NCBI GenBank assembly: GCA_900545305.1
Contig: UQYD01000003.1
Span: 37,142 to 101,141 of the forward strand
Length of the DNA stretch: 64,000 nt
Reading direction: 5' to 3'
DNA from: an uncultured Eubacterium sp.
GTDB taxonomy: Bacteria; Bacillota; Clostridia; Lachnospirales; CAG-274
Below are positions 1 through 8,844 of this stretch, piece by piece; the stretch's first letter is position 1, and the number at the start of each line of letters is the position of its first letter. The notes under the pieces are model-generated. The model was not told where the DNA came from and ran no database searches. It saw only the letters and a list, made by a program, of their open reading frames with translations. The translations under genes were made by a program, and so were the position numbers.

Positions 1-1271
1 GTAGGGTCAAGAAGTCCAGTTGGTCTGATAATCTGTTCCACAACAGCCTGACTATGTTCTGCTTCGTACTTTCCCGGAGTGGCAGAAACGAAAAGCAACT
101 GATTAATTTTGCCCTCAAATTCGCTAAACTTTAAAGGTCTGTTATCAAGAGCAGAAGGAAGTCTGAAACCATAGTCCACAAGTGTAGTTTTTCTCGAACG
201 GTCACCATTATACATAGCACCTATCTGAGGAATTGTAACGTGACTTTCATCTACTATAATAAGGAAATCTTTTGGGAAATAATCAATAAGTGTGTTAGGC
301 ATACTGCCTTTTGGTCTGTTATCCAAGTGTCTTGAATAATTTTCAATACCTGAACAGAAGCCCATTTCCATCATCATTTCCATATCGTAGTTTGTTCTCT
401 GTGAAAGTCTTTGAGCTTCTAACAACTTGTCCTCACTATTTAATTCCTTTACTCTTTCATCAAGCTCTGCCGAAATATCCCTTAAAGCTCGGCGTAAGTT
501 GTCAGAATTAGTAACATAATGAGATGCTGGGAATATTGAAATATGGTTTCTTGTACCCAACACCTCTCCAGTAAGTACGTCTATTTCCGAAATCCTGTCT
601 ATTTCATCACCAAAAAATTCTATTCTTATAGCCACATCTGTACTGCCTGCCGGATATACTTCAACTACATCACCGTGAACCCTGAATGTACCTCGTGTAA
701 AATTCATATCATTTCTGTTGTACTGAATTTCCACAAGTCTTTTGAGGACTTCATCTCTATCCTTTATCATTCCCGGTCTTATAGAAAGAGTCATTTCCTT
801 ATAATCAATAGGTGCACCCAAACCATAAATACAACTAACACTGGCAACAATAATAACATCTTTTCGTTCAAAAAGAGCTGAAGTAGCCGAATGTCTAAGT
901 TTATCTATTTCATCATTTACTGATGAGTCTTTTTCAATATAGGTATCGCTTTGAGGTACATAAGCCTCCGGCTGATAGTAATCGTAATATGACACAAAAT
1001 ATTCTACAGCATTATTAGGAAAAAACTCCTTTAACTCGTTATAAAGCTGTGCTGCAAGAGTTTTGTTGTGAGCAATAACAAGAGTCGGTTTATTCAAATT
1101 TTGTATAACATTTGCCATAGTAAAGGTTTTACCAGAACCGGTAACACCAAGTAATGTTTGAAATTTTTCACCACTTTGAAATCCATTTGTCAACTGCTCT
1201 ATAGCCTGTGGCTGGTCACCTGTAGGCTTAAATTTGGACACAATTTTAAAGTGATTTTCTTCTTGAGCCAT
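1..1271 (-). CDS. uvrB: UvrABC excinuclease subunit B (5' part, runs off the left edge)
   Basis: UvrB is the damage-verifying helicase-like subunit of bacterial nucleotide excision repair; UvrA loads it and UvrC then cuts. Translating the reverse strand from the ATG at 1271 gives 423 codons open to the window edge, about two thirds of the usual ~660 residues. Visible are Walker A GVTGSGKT (residues 42-49), the beta-hairpin that clamps DNA ([14 protein letters not shown]) and the DEAD-like motif [10 protein letters not shown]. The start is set by AAGGAGG about 8 nt upstream. A promoter and SOS-type box lie just upstream, so damage induction is likely. The C-terminal motifs and UvrC-binding tail lie outside the window. 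Identification is firm. Confidence 0.97.
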   Translation of the reverse strand, partial: MAQEENHFKIVSKFKPTGDQPQAIEQLTNGFQSGEKFQTLLGVTGSGKTFTMANVIQNLNKPTLVIAHNKTLAAQLYNELKEFFPNNAVEYFVSYYDYYQPEAYVPQSDTYIEKDSSVNDEIDKLRHSATSALFERKDVIIVASVSCIYGLGAPIDYKEMTLSIRPGMIKDRDEVLKRLVEIQYNRNDMNFTRGTFRVHGDVVEVYPAGSTDVAIRIEFFGDEIDRISEIDVLTGEVLGTRNHISIFPASHYVTNSDNLRRALRDISAELDERVKELNSEDKLLEAQRLSQRTNYDMEMMMEMGFCSGIENYSRHLDNRPKGSMPNTLIDYFPKDFLIIVDESHVTIPQIGAMYNGDRSRKTTLVDYGFRLPSALDNRPLKFSEFEGKINQLLFVSATPGKYEAEHSQAVVEQIIRPTGLLDP

Positions 1272-1298
1272 ACTCCATACCTCCTTGCAATTATATAT

Positions 1299-1342
1299 CG
1301 AACATCTGTTCTGATTATACTATATAGCTATTTATAAGTCAA
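1299..1342 (-). promoter_or_regulatory. uvrB promoter with LexA/SOS box
   Basis: Reading leftwards, TTGACT (1342-1337), a 17-nt spacer and TATAAT (1319-1314) form a near-perfect sigma-A promoter. Immediately downstream, at 1299-1312, is CGAACATCTGTTCT, which fits the Gram-positive LexA box (CGAAC-N4-GTTC). Placed between -10 and the ribosome site, LexA would block uvrB transcription until SOS induction. The -35 lies inside the left copy of the 25-bp direct repeat. Confidence 0.85.
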
Positions 1343-1352
1343 GTATCCACAA
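1328..1352. repeat. 25-bp direct repeat, left copy
   Basis: This 25-bp sequence recurs without mismatch at 4067-4091 in the same orientation. The two copies bracket the AbiG-like gene pair. This copy carries the -35 box of the uvrB promoter. Confidence 0.9.
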
Positions 1353-1420
1353 TTTTCTGTTAATTCTAACAAATATAATTTTTGTTATACCCTATATAGC
1401 CTTTCCAAAAAAGACGAAAA

Positions 1421-1452
1421 AACCGATTGACTCTTGGTTGAATCAATCGGTT
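1421..1452 (-). terminator. Terminator downstream of the AbiG-like pair
   Basis: AACCGATTGA (1421-1430) and TCAATCGGTT (1443-1452) form a 10-bp stem with a 12-nt loop. On the leftward strand it is followed by a T-rich run (TTTTCGTCTTTTTT). It would end transcripts from the gene pair before they enter the uvrB promoter. The rest of 1343-1673 shows nothing else recognisable. Confidence 0.6.
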
Positions 1453-1673
1453 ATGTAATTATATTAATGTTCTTTTGGAATTCTCTTAGAAAAAGTTTTA
1501 AAAATTTTTCATAGCAACTAAATATTAGAATTTTACCAATTTTTTGCAAATTATTGTAAGTAATCTTGCATATTTCCAAAATCCCCCAATTAGACCTGCT
1601 ATCTCTTTTAATTTTTATTTTCACTTATCCCTTCGTCACCTTTTTTCTCAATATAATATAATGGTTTAAATCA

Positions 1674-2765
1674 CTATTCTCCAGACAAATACTCTCCTAA
1701 TCTTTTTGCATTTTCATATAATTTCTTGTTCTTCATAATATCTTTCATTTCATTCTCTGCTTCAGTTTCTGTTTTGAATCCTCTATAAGATACAAACATT
1801 GGTCTACTATCTTCTTCTCCATAAGAAATTATAGTTGTACCATTTTCAAGTTCTGTAATCTCTTTAACAATGGCATTTGTCAAAAGATTAGATGTGTAAA
1901 TATTAACAGTCTCTCCCCACAAACAAAACGATCTCTTTTTTATAAAAGTAACATCTAATGCTTTTCCAACTTTTATATTTTCCTTTTGCTGATTAATTCT
2001 GAAAACATCGGTCTCCGTCTTTATCTCTGCTAAGTTAACATTAATCCTTATTGCCTCTTTTAGCTTTAAAATAACATAAAGTTCTTCTGTATTCCTCCAA
2101 TATTCTTTTTCATCTTGCTTGAGTTTTGATGGATCAACCGTAATTCCTAATTCTCGCTCTAAAAAATATATTTTTTTATATATTAAAACCGTTTCTTTGA
2201 AGTAATTTTCCATAGACTTTATAAATTCCCATTCTTTTATTTGTACTTCATCATTAATAGGTTCTATTGGCTGTTTAAACAATATGTTAAAGAAAGCTAC
2301 AATCATGTTATAATAATCAATTATTTCAGCAATACTTTTAGCCTTCTCAGGCTGTGCTCGATAAGTAATTTTACTTTTCCCTGTTCCTTTCTCCAATATA
2401 ATCTTCAAATATACAATTTCATCTTGTTTTGTTTCAAGTACAATATTATTATTCGTGCAAATTCTACTAAAATTTATGTCTTTTTTTCCTGATTCTGTAT
2501 CAATATTAAATGTAACTTTTTCCTTTACTGGACATATCATAACATCTTCAATTTTTCTTTTTTCAAAAACAGGATAAATATTATTTCCGTTTTGGACAGA
2601 AGTTTCAATATCTGTTACCCCATTAACTTTTAGCATTTTTCCTTCTTCTTGTATACTATTTAATACTTCAATAAATTCATTATATGATTCTTTATCTTTA
2701 AAACTAATTTTTCCATTATGTAAAACCTCTTGGTTTGAAAACACTTCTTTCAATCTATTTCCCAT
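1674..2765 (-). CDS. AbiGii-like partner protein of an abortive-infection pair (tentative)
   Basis: A 363-residue, charged, soluble-looking protein with no signal peptide or membrane segment. I see no catalytic motif I can name. The assignment rests on context: it begins 1 nt after the stop codon of an AbiGi-like gene, the same order as abiGi-abiGii in the lactococcal AbiG phage-resistance operon, where AbiGi is treated as antitoxin and AbiGii as toxin. The tight junction implies translational coupling. The pair lies alone between two 25-bp direct repeats, with its own promoter and terminator, which suggests acquired DNA. It could also be an unrelated effector; sequence similarity to AbiGii was not tested. 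Confidence 0.5.
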   Translation of the reverse strand: MGNRLKEVFSNQEVLHNGKISFKDKESYNEFIEVLNSIQEEGKMLKVNGVTDIETSVQNGNNIYPVFEKRKIEDVMICPVKEKVTFNIDTESGKKDINFSRICTNNNIVLETKQDEIVYLKIILEKGTGKSKITYRAQPEKAKSIAEIIDYYNMIVAFFNILFKQPIEPINDEVQIKEWEFIKSMENYFKETVLIYKKIYFLERELGITVDPSKLKQDEKEYWRNTEELYVILKLKEAIRINVNLAEIKTETDVFRINQQKENIKVGKALDVTFIKKRSFCLWGETVNIYTSNLLTNAIVKEITELENGTTIISYGEEDSRPMFVSYRGFKTETEAENEMKDIMKNKKLYENAKRLGEYLSGE

Positions 2766-2766
2766 T

Positions 2767-3687
2767 CTACCAATCCTTTCTAATTTCTTCTAATACTAGT
2801 ATTTTACTAATTAAAATATATTTTTGTGCCATAATATCATTTTCTGGATTAAATTTTTCTTTCGAAATAGCCAGAATGGTATTTATAAAATCAATACGCG
2901 CACCTGCATCTGGAACAATAATATATCTAATATCTTCATAATTGTAATGTAACCATAATTCTTTATATCTTTCTGTACTTAATCCGCTATTAATATCCAT
3001 ATTTAGTAAAGACTCATTAGCTATAACACGTTCAATATTTGTGTTCCTTACAGATTCTTTACTAGGAACATATCTCCATTCTTTCTCATCATGAAAATTC
3101 TTTTGAAACTCTACTTCTATTTCTTCTCCTGTTTCCTTTTTATTCTTCCTTTTCATAATTCCTCTTAAAGGCTTGATAAAACATAATCTATCTAATATAT
3201 CATCCGCATACAAATCTAGTACATTATCAGTATTCAAAACGTCATTAATAATTTCTGCAAAATTTCTTGTATACTGTGATTGCTCATTCAAATAATGAAT
3301 CGGTTGCAGATTATTCTTTTCTCCCCATTTTTTTGAAAAAGCAATTCCAAATTCACCATAAAAATCTGTGTGCGTATAATCACTCTTTATTTTCCTTTTT
3401 TCATCACTACTCAAATTTAAATAATTTTCTCCCACTGGATTTAAATTAAACTTTTTCATAAGTTTATGAAACGGAATATCACAAAAACACTTTTGTAGCA
3501 CCATTGCTTCTGGAAAATTAATGTCTCCATTATGTATATTAAGATACTCTAAATTTTCTTTACAATATCTTGGAATAATAGCTTTCTTTTCTAAAATTTC
3601 TTCCAAATACTCAGGTTTCGTCATAAAATTGAATATTACATTTGCGCTTTGCGCATAATCTTCATATTTTAAATCTATTTTTCCCAT
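2767..3687 (-). CDS. AbiGi-like abortive infection protein (putative antitoxin)
   Basis: 306 residues. The N-terminal half resembles AbiGi and related DUF2971-like proteins: a FNFMTKPEYLEEIL opening, CKENLEYLNI, the block MVLQKCFCDIPFHKLMKKF (about residues 62-80) and YGEFGIAFSKKWG (about 110-122), followed by HYLNEQSQYT. In Lactococcus, AbiGi is the first gene of the AbiG abortive-infection operon and neutralises AbiGii. The start has GAGGAGTT about 8 nt upstream. Downstream the next gene follows after 1 nt. A perfect promoter lies ~360 nt upstream, so the mRNA would have a long leader of unknown function. The family call is from remembered motifs, not a search. Confidence 0.7.
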   Translation of the reverse strand: MGKIDLKYEDYAQSANVIFNFMTKPEYLEEILEKKAIIPRYCKENLEYLNIHNGDINFPEAMVLQKCFCDIPFHKLMKKFNLNPVGENYLNLSSDEKRKIKSDYTHTDFYGEFGIAFSKKWGEKNNLQPIHYLNEQSQYTRNFAEIINDVLNTDNVLDLYADDILDRLCFIKPLRGIMKRKNKKETGEEIEVEFQKNFHDEKEWRYVPSKESVRNTNIERVIANESLLNMDINSGLSTERYKELWLHYNYEDIRYIIVPDAGARIDFINTILAISKEKFNPENDIMAQKYILISKILVLEEIRKDW

Positions 3688-4052
3688 ATATCAAAACTCC
3701 TCTATCTTTCGTAAACTCCGCTATACCTTCTCTAATCTAGTCAACTTTTTTATAATTTATTATATCATTATATCGACTATTCACTCATATAAATCAACTT
3801 TTTGTAGCCTATAAAAAAATATTATACAGCAATACTATATTTATATGTAATACAAAAATCGTTTATATAAATTTTACATAACATATGCTGTATTAAGTCT
3901 TAACATTACCCATTATACTGGTCTATATTTAAAACTTTCTACCCTTGAAATTCATTTACCAATTACTGCTCATAGACTAAAATTTAGCTCATTTTAATTT
4001 ACCTTTATTAACACCATATAATTATTTTTATTAAACATTTAATATTAATTTT

Positions 4053-4081
4053 ATTATAATATATTACTATTTATAAGTCAA
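4053..4081 (-). promoter_or_regulatory. Leftward promoter for the AbiG-like pair
   Basis: TTGACT (4081-4076), 17-nt spacer, TATAAT (4058-4053), reading leftwards. Spacing and -35 copy those of uvrB because both -35 boxes lie in the same 25-bp repeat. The start site would be near 4046, leaving an unusually long leader of ~360 nt (3688-4046). That leader is AT-rich and I see no gene in it. Confidence 0.6.
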
Positions 4082-4091
4082 GTATCCACAA
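4067..4091. repeat. 25-bp direct repeat, right copy
   Basis: Identical to 1328-1352, same orientation, 2.7 kb apart. Sequence diverges at once on both sides of the 25 bp, so these are discrete short repeats and not the ends of a longer duplication. Confidence 0.9.
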
Positions 4092-4117
4092 AATACTACA
4101 TATTTATAATGCCCTTA

Positions 4118-4167
4118 TTGACATAAAATAAAATATGTGATATATATTAGTTAGCATATGCTAACTA
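4118..4167 (+). promoter_or_regulatory. zupT promoter with DtxR-like operator
   Basis: TTGACA (4118-4123), a 17-nt spacer and TATATA (4141-4146) form a rightward promoter. Straight after the -10 is a perfect 20-bp palindrome TAGTTAGCATATGCTAACTA (4148-4167), covering the start site. It resembles operators of the DtxR/IdeR/MntR metal-sensor family (TTAGGTTAG-type half sites), so metal-dependent repression is likely. The regulator is not in the window. Confidence 0.7.
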
Positions 4168-4182
4168 TAAAGGAGTGTTTCT

Positions 4183-4965
4183 ATGACCTTAAATGCTTTA
4201 ATAGGTATTCTTATACCTTTTCTTGGTACTTCCCTAGGTTCAGCCTTTGTTTTATTTATGAAAAAGGAAATGAATTTAGGTATTCGCCGAGCTTTAACTG
4301 GATTTGCGTCAGGAATAATGGTGTCAGCTTCTGTTTGGAGTCTTATTATTCCGTCCATAGATTATTCATCAAATCTGGGAAAATTAAGTTTTTTACCAGC
4401 CTCAATAGGTTTTATGATTGGTATATTGTTTTTACTTATTTTGGATAATATTATACCTCATTTACATTTTAACAGCAGTTCAGCTGAGGGGCTAAAAAGC
4501 AAACTAAAGAAAACAACTATGCTTGTATTAGCTGTTACACTGCACAACATTCCTGAAGGAATGGCCGTTGGTATTGTATATGCCGGTATTTTATCAGGCA
4601 AAATGCAAATTACTTTAAGTGGTGCCTTAGCTCTTTCTATTGGTATAGCTATACAAAATATACCTGAAGGGGCAATCATATCTATGCCTTTAAAATCAGA
4701 GGGTATGGGCAAAGGAAAGTCTTTCTTATACGGTGTACTTTCCGGAATTGTTGAACCTATAGGTGCTATTATTACAATTTTGGCTATGGCTTTAATTGTA
4801 CCTATTTTGCCATATCTTTTAAGTTTTGCTGCCGGAGCTATGATGTACGTTGTGGTTGAAGAACTTATTCCAGAAATGTCTGGCGAGCCTCATTCTGACA
4901 TAGGTACAATAATGTTTGCCATAGGTTTTGTAGTTATGATGATTTTAGATGTTGCTTTGGGATAA
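4183..4965 (+). CDS. zupT: ZIP-family metal transporter
   Basis: Membrane carrier for divalent metals such as Zn2+, Fe2+ or Mn2+. The 260 residues form about eight hydrophobic segments. The ZIP signatures are present: HNIPEGMAVG in TM4 (about residues 122-131) and IQNIPEGAI in TM5 (about 157-165), with the His and Glu that line the metal site; in the second motif the His is replaced by Gln. A variable acidic/polar loop lies between TM3 and TM4. AAGGAG is 8 nt before the ATG. It is a single-gene unit between the DtxR-like operator and a bidirectional terminator. ZupT is the closest named relative; substrate is inferred. Confidence 0.85.
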   Translation: MTLNALIGILIPFLGTSLGSAFVLFMKKEMNLGIRRALTGFASGIMVSASVWSLIIPSIDYSSNLGKLSFLPASIGFMIGILFLLILDNIIPHLHFNSSSAEGLKSKLKKTTMLVLAVTLHNIPEGMAVGIVYAGILSGKMQITLSGALALSIGIAIQNIPEGAIISMPLKSEGMGKGKSFLYGVLSGIVEPIGAIITILAMALIVPILPYLLSFAAGAMMYVVVEELIPEMSGEPHSDIGTIMFAIGFVVMMILDVALG

Positions 4966-4976
4966 GATAGACACCA

Positions 4977-5007
4977 AAAAGCCTCAAGGAAAATACTTGA
5001 GGCTTTT
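4977..5007. terminator. Bidirectional terminator, zupT / transglutaminase-like gene
   Basis: A 12-bp stem (4977-4988 with 4996-5007, core AGCCTCAAG) with a 7-nt loop, flanked by A-run and T-run, lies between two convergent genes and can serve both. Confidence 0.85.
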
Positions 5008-5022
5008 AATTCTCATATTAAA

Positions 5023-5769
5023 TTAAGCATTGTAATTATCTGTCTTTGAAACATTAATACCATTTATAATAGTACCACCATTATATCCTAAAATATTGTA
5101 GAACATTTCAGATTTTAAGAAGAAATCTTCTCTATTTCCAGATAATATATTGGCACCTGATACATCAACATTGTACCAAGCATTTCCCATTTTAACAACA
5201 TTCCATTCGTGAGCCATAGCCTTACTTACAACTACATCACAAGAAACATTTAACTTTGTTAAAATTTCCTTATACGCAAGAGCAAATGTCTTACAAGTTC
5301 CTGATTTCTTTGTATATAAATCATAAGTTGTCTGATTTGAAAGAGTATTGTCATATTTAAAATTATCTATTAAATAATCATACACGAACTTAGCCTTATC
5401 ATAATCTGTTTTACAGCTCTTAGCAGATGAAACTATAGAATTGACAACGCTATCAATTTCTTTCTGCTTATTTGCAATTTCAGACTTATCATACTTGTAG
5501 TCTAATATTACCTTTACGACTTTATCTCCAGAAACTTCATACTTAGCAACATTCTGTAACATCCAAGCCTTGTCATCACTACAAACAAAATCTGTATATT
5601 CAGTATTTGCTTGATTTACTGTTAAACCACAAGATGAAACATCTACTCCTGTAGCTTTGTTGTTAACGCCATTTCTGAGGGCATCGCTTACTGGGCTAGC
5701 GTAAACGCCTGTTGCCATAGCCACTAAACCAACACCTGTAATAATAATAGCTGAAATAAAATTTTTCAT
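5023..5769 (-). CDS. Secreted transglutaminase-like (papain-fold) protein
   Basis: About 248 residues from the ATG at 5769, which follows an AAAAGGACG ribosome site; the frame is open 19 codons further up but without a better start. The N-terminus MKNFISAIIITGVGLVAM..YAS is a signal peptide. The C-terminal half is a transglutaminase-like core: Cys in SGTCKTFALAYKEIL, His in AMAHEWNVVKM and Asp in WYNVDVSG form the expected Cys-His-Asp triad. Bacterial secreted members act as cell-wall or surface peptidases or cross-linkers; the substrate cannot be told. Upstream, 5770-6300 is very AT-rich and shows no further gene. Confidence 0.8.
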   Translation of the reverse strand: MKNFISAIIITGVGLVAMATGVYASPVSDALRNGVNNKATGVDVSSCGLTVNQANTEYTDFVCSDDKAWMLQNVAKYEVSGDKVVKVILDYKYDKSEIANKQKEIDSVVNSIVSSAKSCKTDYDKAKFVYDYLIDNFKYDNTLSNQTTYDLYTKKSGTCKTFALAYKEILTKLNVSCDVVVSKAMAHEWNVVKMGNAWYNVDVSGANILSGNREDFFLKSEMFYNILGYNGGTIINGINVSKTDNYNA

Positions 5770-6336
5770 CAAACCCACGTCCTTTTCTAATCCAAAACAA
5801 TACAGCAACCCTATGTCATTAATCATTAGTGTTATTAATGTTTTGTTTCAGTTTTCGCAATTTCCAAAAAATTTTAAACGGCCAACAGAAATTGTATCTC
5901 CCCCAAGAAAACTAATTTATCAACATACTAAAATCTACACTTTTCCAAAATAAAATCTATAACATATTTTCGCTCCGTAACTTATATATCTAGTATACAA
6001 GTATTTCACATTGATTACAATATTCAAATTTTACAAAATATTTTATAATAAATTGTTAATTTTTACAAATTTAATTTAGTAATGATTATTCAAATTTACT
6101 CTTTGTTCATACTTTATAAGAAACATTGCACAACCAAACTATACATATTTACTATTTTATTACCCTTTATTTAGCTACTTTTACCATATTGGTTTACATA
6201 ATTTACTTTTATAAAATTTCTAAACTATTCATTTACTTCATCATTGTTTTATATTACAATATAAGTATGTAAACAAATATATACATATTTCAATAAATAT
6301 TTATTTTTGATATGTGTAAAAAAGGAGGTCATTTTT

Positions 6337-6972
6337 ATGAACAAAAAAGTAAGTAAATCTACAGCACTTATAATTATTGTGTTTGTAGTAATATTTTTTC
6401 TATGTAGCCTGTCAGGTAGCATATCCGTAAGTTTAGCCGTAGCTTGCCTTTGTGCTTTTCCAGTTTCTCTTGCAATTTTTATAATAAAAACACTGAAGAA
6501 ACAAAAAAGTAAATCCTATTTAATTTCCAGTATAGTATTGGTAATAGCTTTTATAGTGTTCTTAGCATCTGCACCTAATACTAAAAATGATGAGGAATTA
6601 GAAACTACTACTGAATTTACTACTGAAACTACCACTGAAGAAACAACAACTACTACAGTGACAACAACCACAACAACTACTACAACTACGACAACAACTG
6701 AAACTACTACAGTTGAAATCACTACTGAAGCTCCTACTTCTGCTCCTGTAGCTGTAGCTTCATCAAACAACTATAGTTCTTCCTATAGCAATAGTTCTTC
6801 TGATGATAGTTATGTTTCAGATGACAACACAGCTGATACAGTTTACATAGGTAAAACAGGAACTAAATATCACAGACAAGGTTGTCGTACATTAAAAGGA
6901 AATGGTTCACCTATTTCACTTAGTGAGGCAAAAGCCCAAGGTAGAGAAGCTTGCAAAATTTGTAAGCCTTAA
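6337..6972 (+). CDS. Thr-rich membrane protein with C-terminal Cys/His motif
   Basis: 211 residues from the ATG at 6337, chosen for the AAAAGGAGG site 8 nt upstream. Two to three hydrophobic segments (about residues 10-35, 40-55, 65-85) are followed by a linker of ~50 residues made almost only of Thr and Glu, a Ser-rich stretch, and a small C-terminal domain with YIGKTGTKYHRQGCRTL and ACKICKP. The GTKYHRxxC...C..C pattern resembles the small Ada-like/metal-binding module often found at the end of secreted or thermonuclease-type proteins. Topology suggests that this domain is displayed outside the membrane on the linker. Function unknown. A weak candidate promoter (TTTACT-N17-TACAAT) lies at 6232-6260. 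Confidence 0.7.
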   Translation: MNKKVSKSTALIIIVFVVIFFLCSLSGSISVSLAVACLCAFPVSLAIFIIKTLKKQKSKSYLISSIVLVIAFIVFLASAPNTKNDEELETTTEFTTETTTEETTTTTVTTTTTTTTTTTTTETTTVEITTEAPTSAPVAVASSNNYSSSYSNSSSDDSYVSDDNTADTVYIGKTGTKYHRQGCRTLKGNGSPISLSEAKAQGREACKICKP

Positions 6973-6993
6973 TATACTTAAATAATTCAGCAA

Positions 6994-7026
6994 AAAAGCG
7001 AGGACGTAATTAACATCCTCGCTTTT
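6994..7026. terminator. Bidirectional terminator between Thr-rich protein gene and ter operon
   Basis: 11-bp stem (6994-7004 with 7016-7026, core AGCGAGGA/TCCTCGCT) flanked by A and T runs. It ends the rightward gene and the whole leftward Ter-type operon. Confidence 0.85.
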
Positions 7027-7029
7027 ATA

Positions 7030-7611
7030 TTAGCAATATCTTTTTGCTAAATCTGAAATGCTGGCATCTCTTGTTCCTTGACCAATGGCATTAAATTTCC
7101 ATTCATTATTATGTCTATAAATTTCTCCAAAAATCATAGCTGTCATATTAGAATAGTCATCAGTCAAATTGTATCTACACATTTCTTTATTAGATTTAGA
7201 ATCTACAATTCGAATAAAAGCATTTCTAATCATACCAAAATGTTGTTTTCTACTTACTGCTGAATAGATATTTACCACTACTACAATTCTGTCATACTCT
7301 GCAGGTACACTAGACAAATCAATAACAATCTGTTCATCATCACCCTCACCTTCACCAGTTAAGTTATCACCCATGTGATTAACTGTTCCAGAGTAGTGTC
7401 TTAAATTACCAAAATAAACTATATCTTTCTTATCACATAATTTTCCATTTTTTAATAATATTGCTGAAGCATCACAATCAATAGGTGCAGGTTTAAAGAA
7501 AAAGCCCTTTCTTTGAGCCTCATCCCAACCTAATCCTACTACCACCTTTGACAATCCTGGATTATCTTTTGTTAAACTAACTTTTTGACCTTTTTGTAAA
7601 CTAATTGCCAT
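7030..7611 (-). CDS. TerD-family stress protein
   Basis: 193 residues, the usual TerD length. TerD proteins are cytoplasmic Ca2+-binding beta-sandwich proteins linked to tellurite resistance, phage and envelope stress. It opens with MAISLQKGQKVSLTK and contains GLGWDE, DCDASAILL and [15 protein letters not shown], the acidic motifs that bind Ca2+. It is the last gene of the operon and is preceded by a GGGGTG site. Compared with the third family member (8232-8813), the first acidic motif is weaker (DCDAS against DFDLDAS). Confidence 0.92.
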   Translation of the reverse strand: MAISLQKGQKVSLTKDNPGLSKVVVGLGWDEAQRKGFFFKPAPIDCDASAILLKNGKLCDKKDIVYFGNLRHYSGTVNHMGDNLTGEGEGDDEQIVIDLSSVPAEYDRIVVVVNIYSAVSRKQHFGMIRNAFIRIVDSKSNKEMCRYNLTDDYSNMTAMIFGEIYRHNNEWKFNAIGQGTRDASISDLAKRYC

Positions 7612-7624
7612 AATTATTCACCCC

Positions 7625-8218
7625 TTATTTTCTTCCCGGTTTCCAATTCAGACCCCATTTAAAGGCTTTATCTAAACTAGAATGACCATTATAGAATTGT
7701 ACAATTTTTTCAACACTAAATGTTTCATCATTAATATTTTCGAGTAAAACTAAACCACACATAATTTTATTAGAATTATAATCATCCATTTTTACTATTA
7801 TATCCTCTGCTTCTGGATATTTAATAGTAACAGTTGCATCTGCCTGTTGCCAATTTGCAACACCCTCATAAATATAAGTATAAACCAAAATTCTTTTAAA
7901 TTTTGATATTTGATTTCCGTTTATTCTAAGATTTTCGCCAGTTGTAACTGCACCAGTTCTATCATCACCATCTAATGAAATATAAGGTGGATTATTTAAA
8001 GAACCAAAAGCCTTACCTAATGCTTGAACTGTACCTTTTGTGCCATCTTTTAATTCATATAGACAACCTAAATCCAAATCAATATTACCTGTACCAAACA
8101 AACTAGACAAAAAACCCTTTGATTTAGTATGCCAATTAAGATTTATCAATATTTCTCCCAACTGCTTTGAGTTCTTCTTTAAATTAACTTTACAACCTTT
8201 TTGTAAACTAATTGCCAT
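7625..8218 (-). CDS. Divergent TerD-family protein, TerA-like
   Basis: 197 residues. The start MAISLQKGCKVNLKK and the fold-typical blocks (IDLDLGCLYELKDG, DGDDRTG) show the TerD superfamily, but the standard [14 protein letters not shown] loop is replaced by LDGDDRTGAVTTGENL. This pattern matches the TerA-type branch that usually accompanies TerD. It lies between two canonical TerD genes with gaps of 13 nt on either side, so co-translation in one operon is expected. Role inferred from the family only. Confidence 0.82.
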   Translation of the reverse strand: MAISLQKGCKVNLKKNSKQLGEILINLNWHTKSKGFLSSLFGTGNIDLDLGCLYELKDGTKGTVQALGKAFGSLNNPPYISLDGDDRTGAVTTGENLRINGNQISKFKRILVYTYIYEGVANWQQADATVTIKYPEAEDIIVKMDDYNSNKIMCGLVLLENINDETFSVEKIVQFYNGHSSLDKAFKWGLNWKPGRK

Positions 8219-8231
8219 AGTTTTTCACCTC

Positions 8232-8813
8232 TTATTCTGCATCAATACCATAATGTCCACAAAGTGCAGCCAAACCTCCCTGGAATCCACTACCTATTGC
8301 ATTGAACTTCCACTCACCATTGTGCTTATATAATTCGCCAACAACTACAGCAGTCTCTATTGAGAAGTCTTCACCTAAATCATATCTAATTAATTCTTCA
8401 TCGTTTGATTCATCTACAATTCGAATAAAGGCATTTGAAACCTGACCAAAATTCTGTCTTCTCTTATCTGCATCATATATTGTTACTGTAAAGGCAATTT
8501 TTTCAGTATCTGCTGATACTTTATTTAAATCAACTAAAATCTGTTCATCGTCGCCCTCACCTTCACCTGTAAGATTATCACCCATATGCTTTACAGCACC
8601 ACTAGGATGTTCCAAATTACCATAAAATACAAAATCTCTTTCTGTTCTGCATTTACCATTAGCTCCTAAAATAAATGCTGACGCATCTAAATCGAAATCT
8701 GCTCCAGAATCAAAATCATTTACATCCCAACCAAGACCGACCATAATTTTTTTCAAACTTGGTTTTCCTTTTGTTAAATCTACTTTCTGTCCTTTTGTTA
8801 AATTAATGGGCAT
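8232..8813 (-). CDS. TerD-family stress protein
   Basis: 193 residues, canonical Ter[15 protein letters not shown] start, [19 protein letters not shown] and [15 protein letters not shown], i.e. both acidic Ca2+-binding motifs intact. First of three TerD-superfamily genes at the distal end of the operon. AAGGAGGGG lies 8 nt before the ATG. The repeated presence of TerD-type genes beside TelA and YceG-like proteins is a common Firmicute stress module. Confidence 0.94.
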   Translation of the reverse strand: MPINLTKGQKVDLTKGKPSLKKIMVGLGWDVNDFDSGADFDLDASAFILGANGKCRTERDFVFYGNLEHPSGAVKHMGDNLTGEGEGDDEQILVDLNKVSADTEKIAFTVTIYDADKRRQNFGQVSNAFIRIVDESNDEELIRYDLGEDFSIETAVVVGELYKHNGEWKFNAIGSGFQGGLAALCGHYGIDAE

Positions 8814-8844
8814 AATAAACCCCTCCTTTTAAAATAAGCCATTT

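Noticed and set aside
311..881. Two rightward frames inside uvrB
   Set aside because: Opposite to a clear uvrB reading frame with conserved motifs; no ribosome sites.
1421..1452. Inverted repeat as mobile-element end
   Set aside because: It has no partner at the other side of the AbiG-like pair; a T-rich run beside it fits a terminator.
6516..6770. Reverse-strand Val-rich frame opposite the Thr linker
   Set aside because: A mirror of the Thr codons of the real gene, no start signals.
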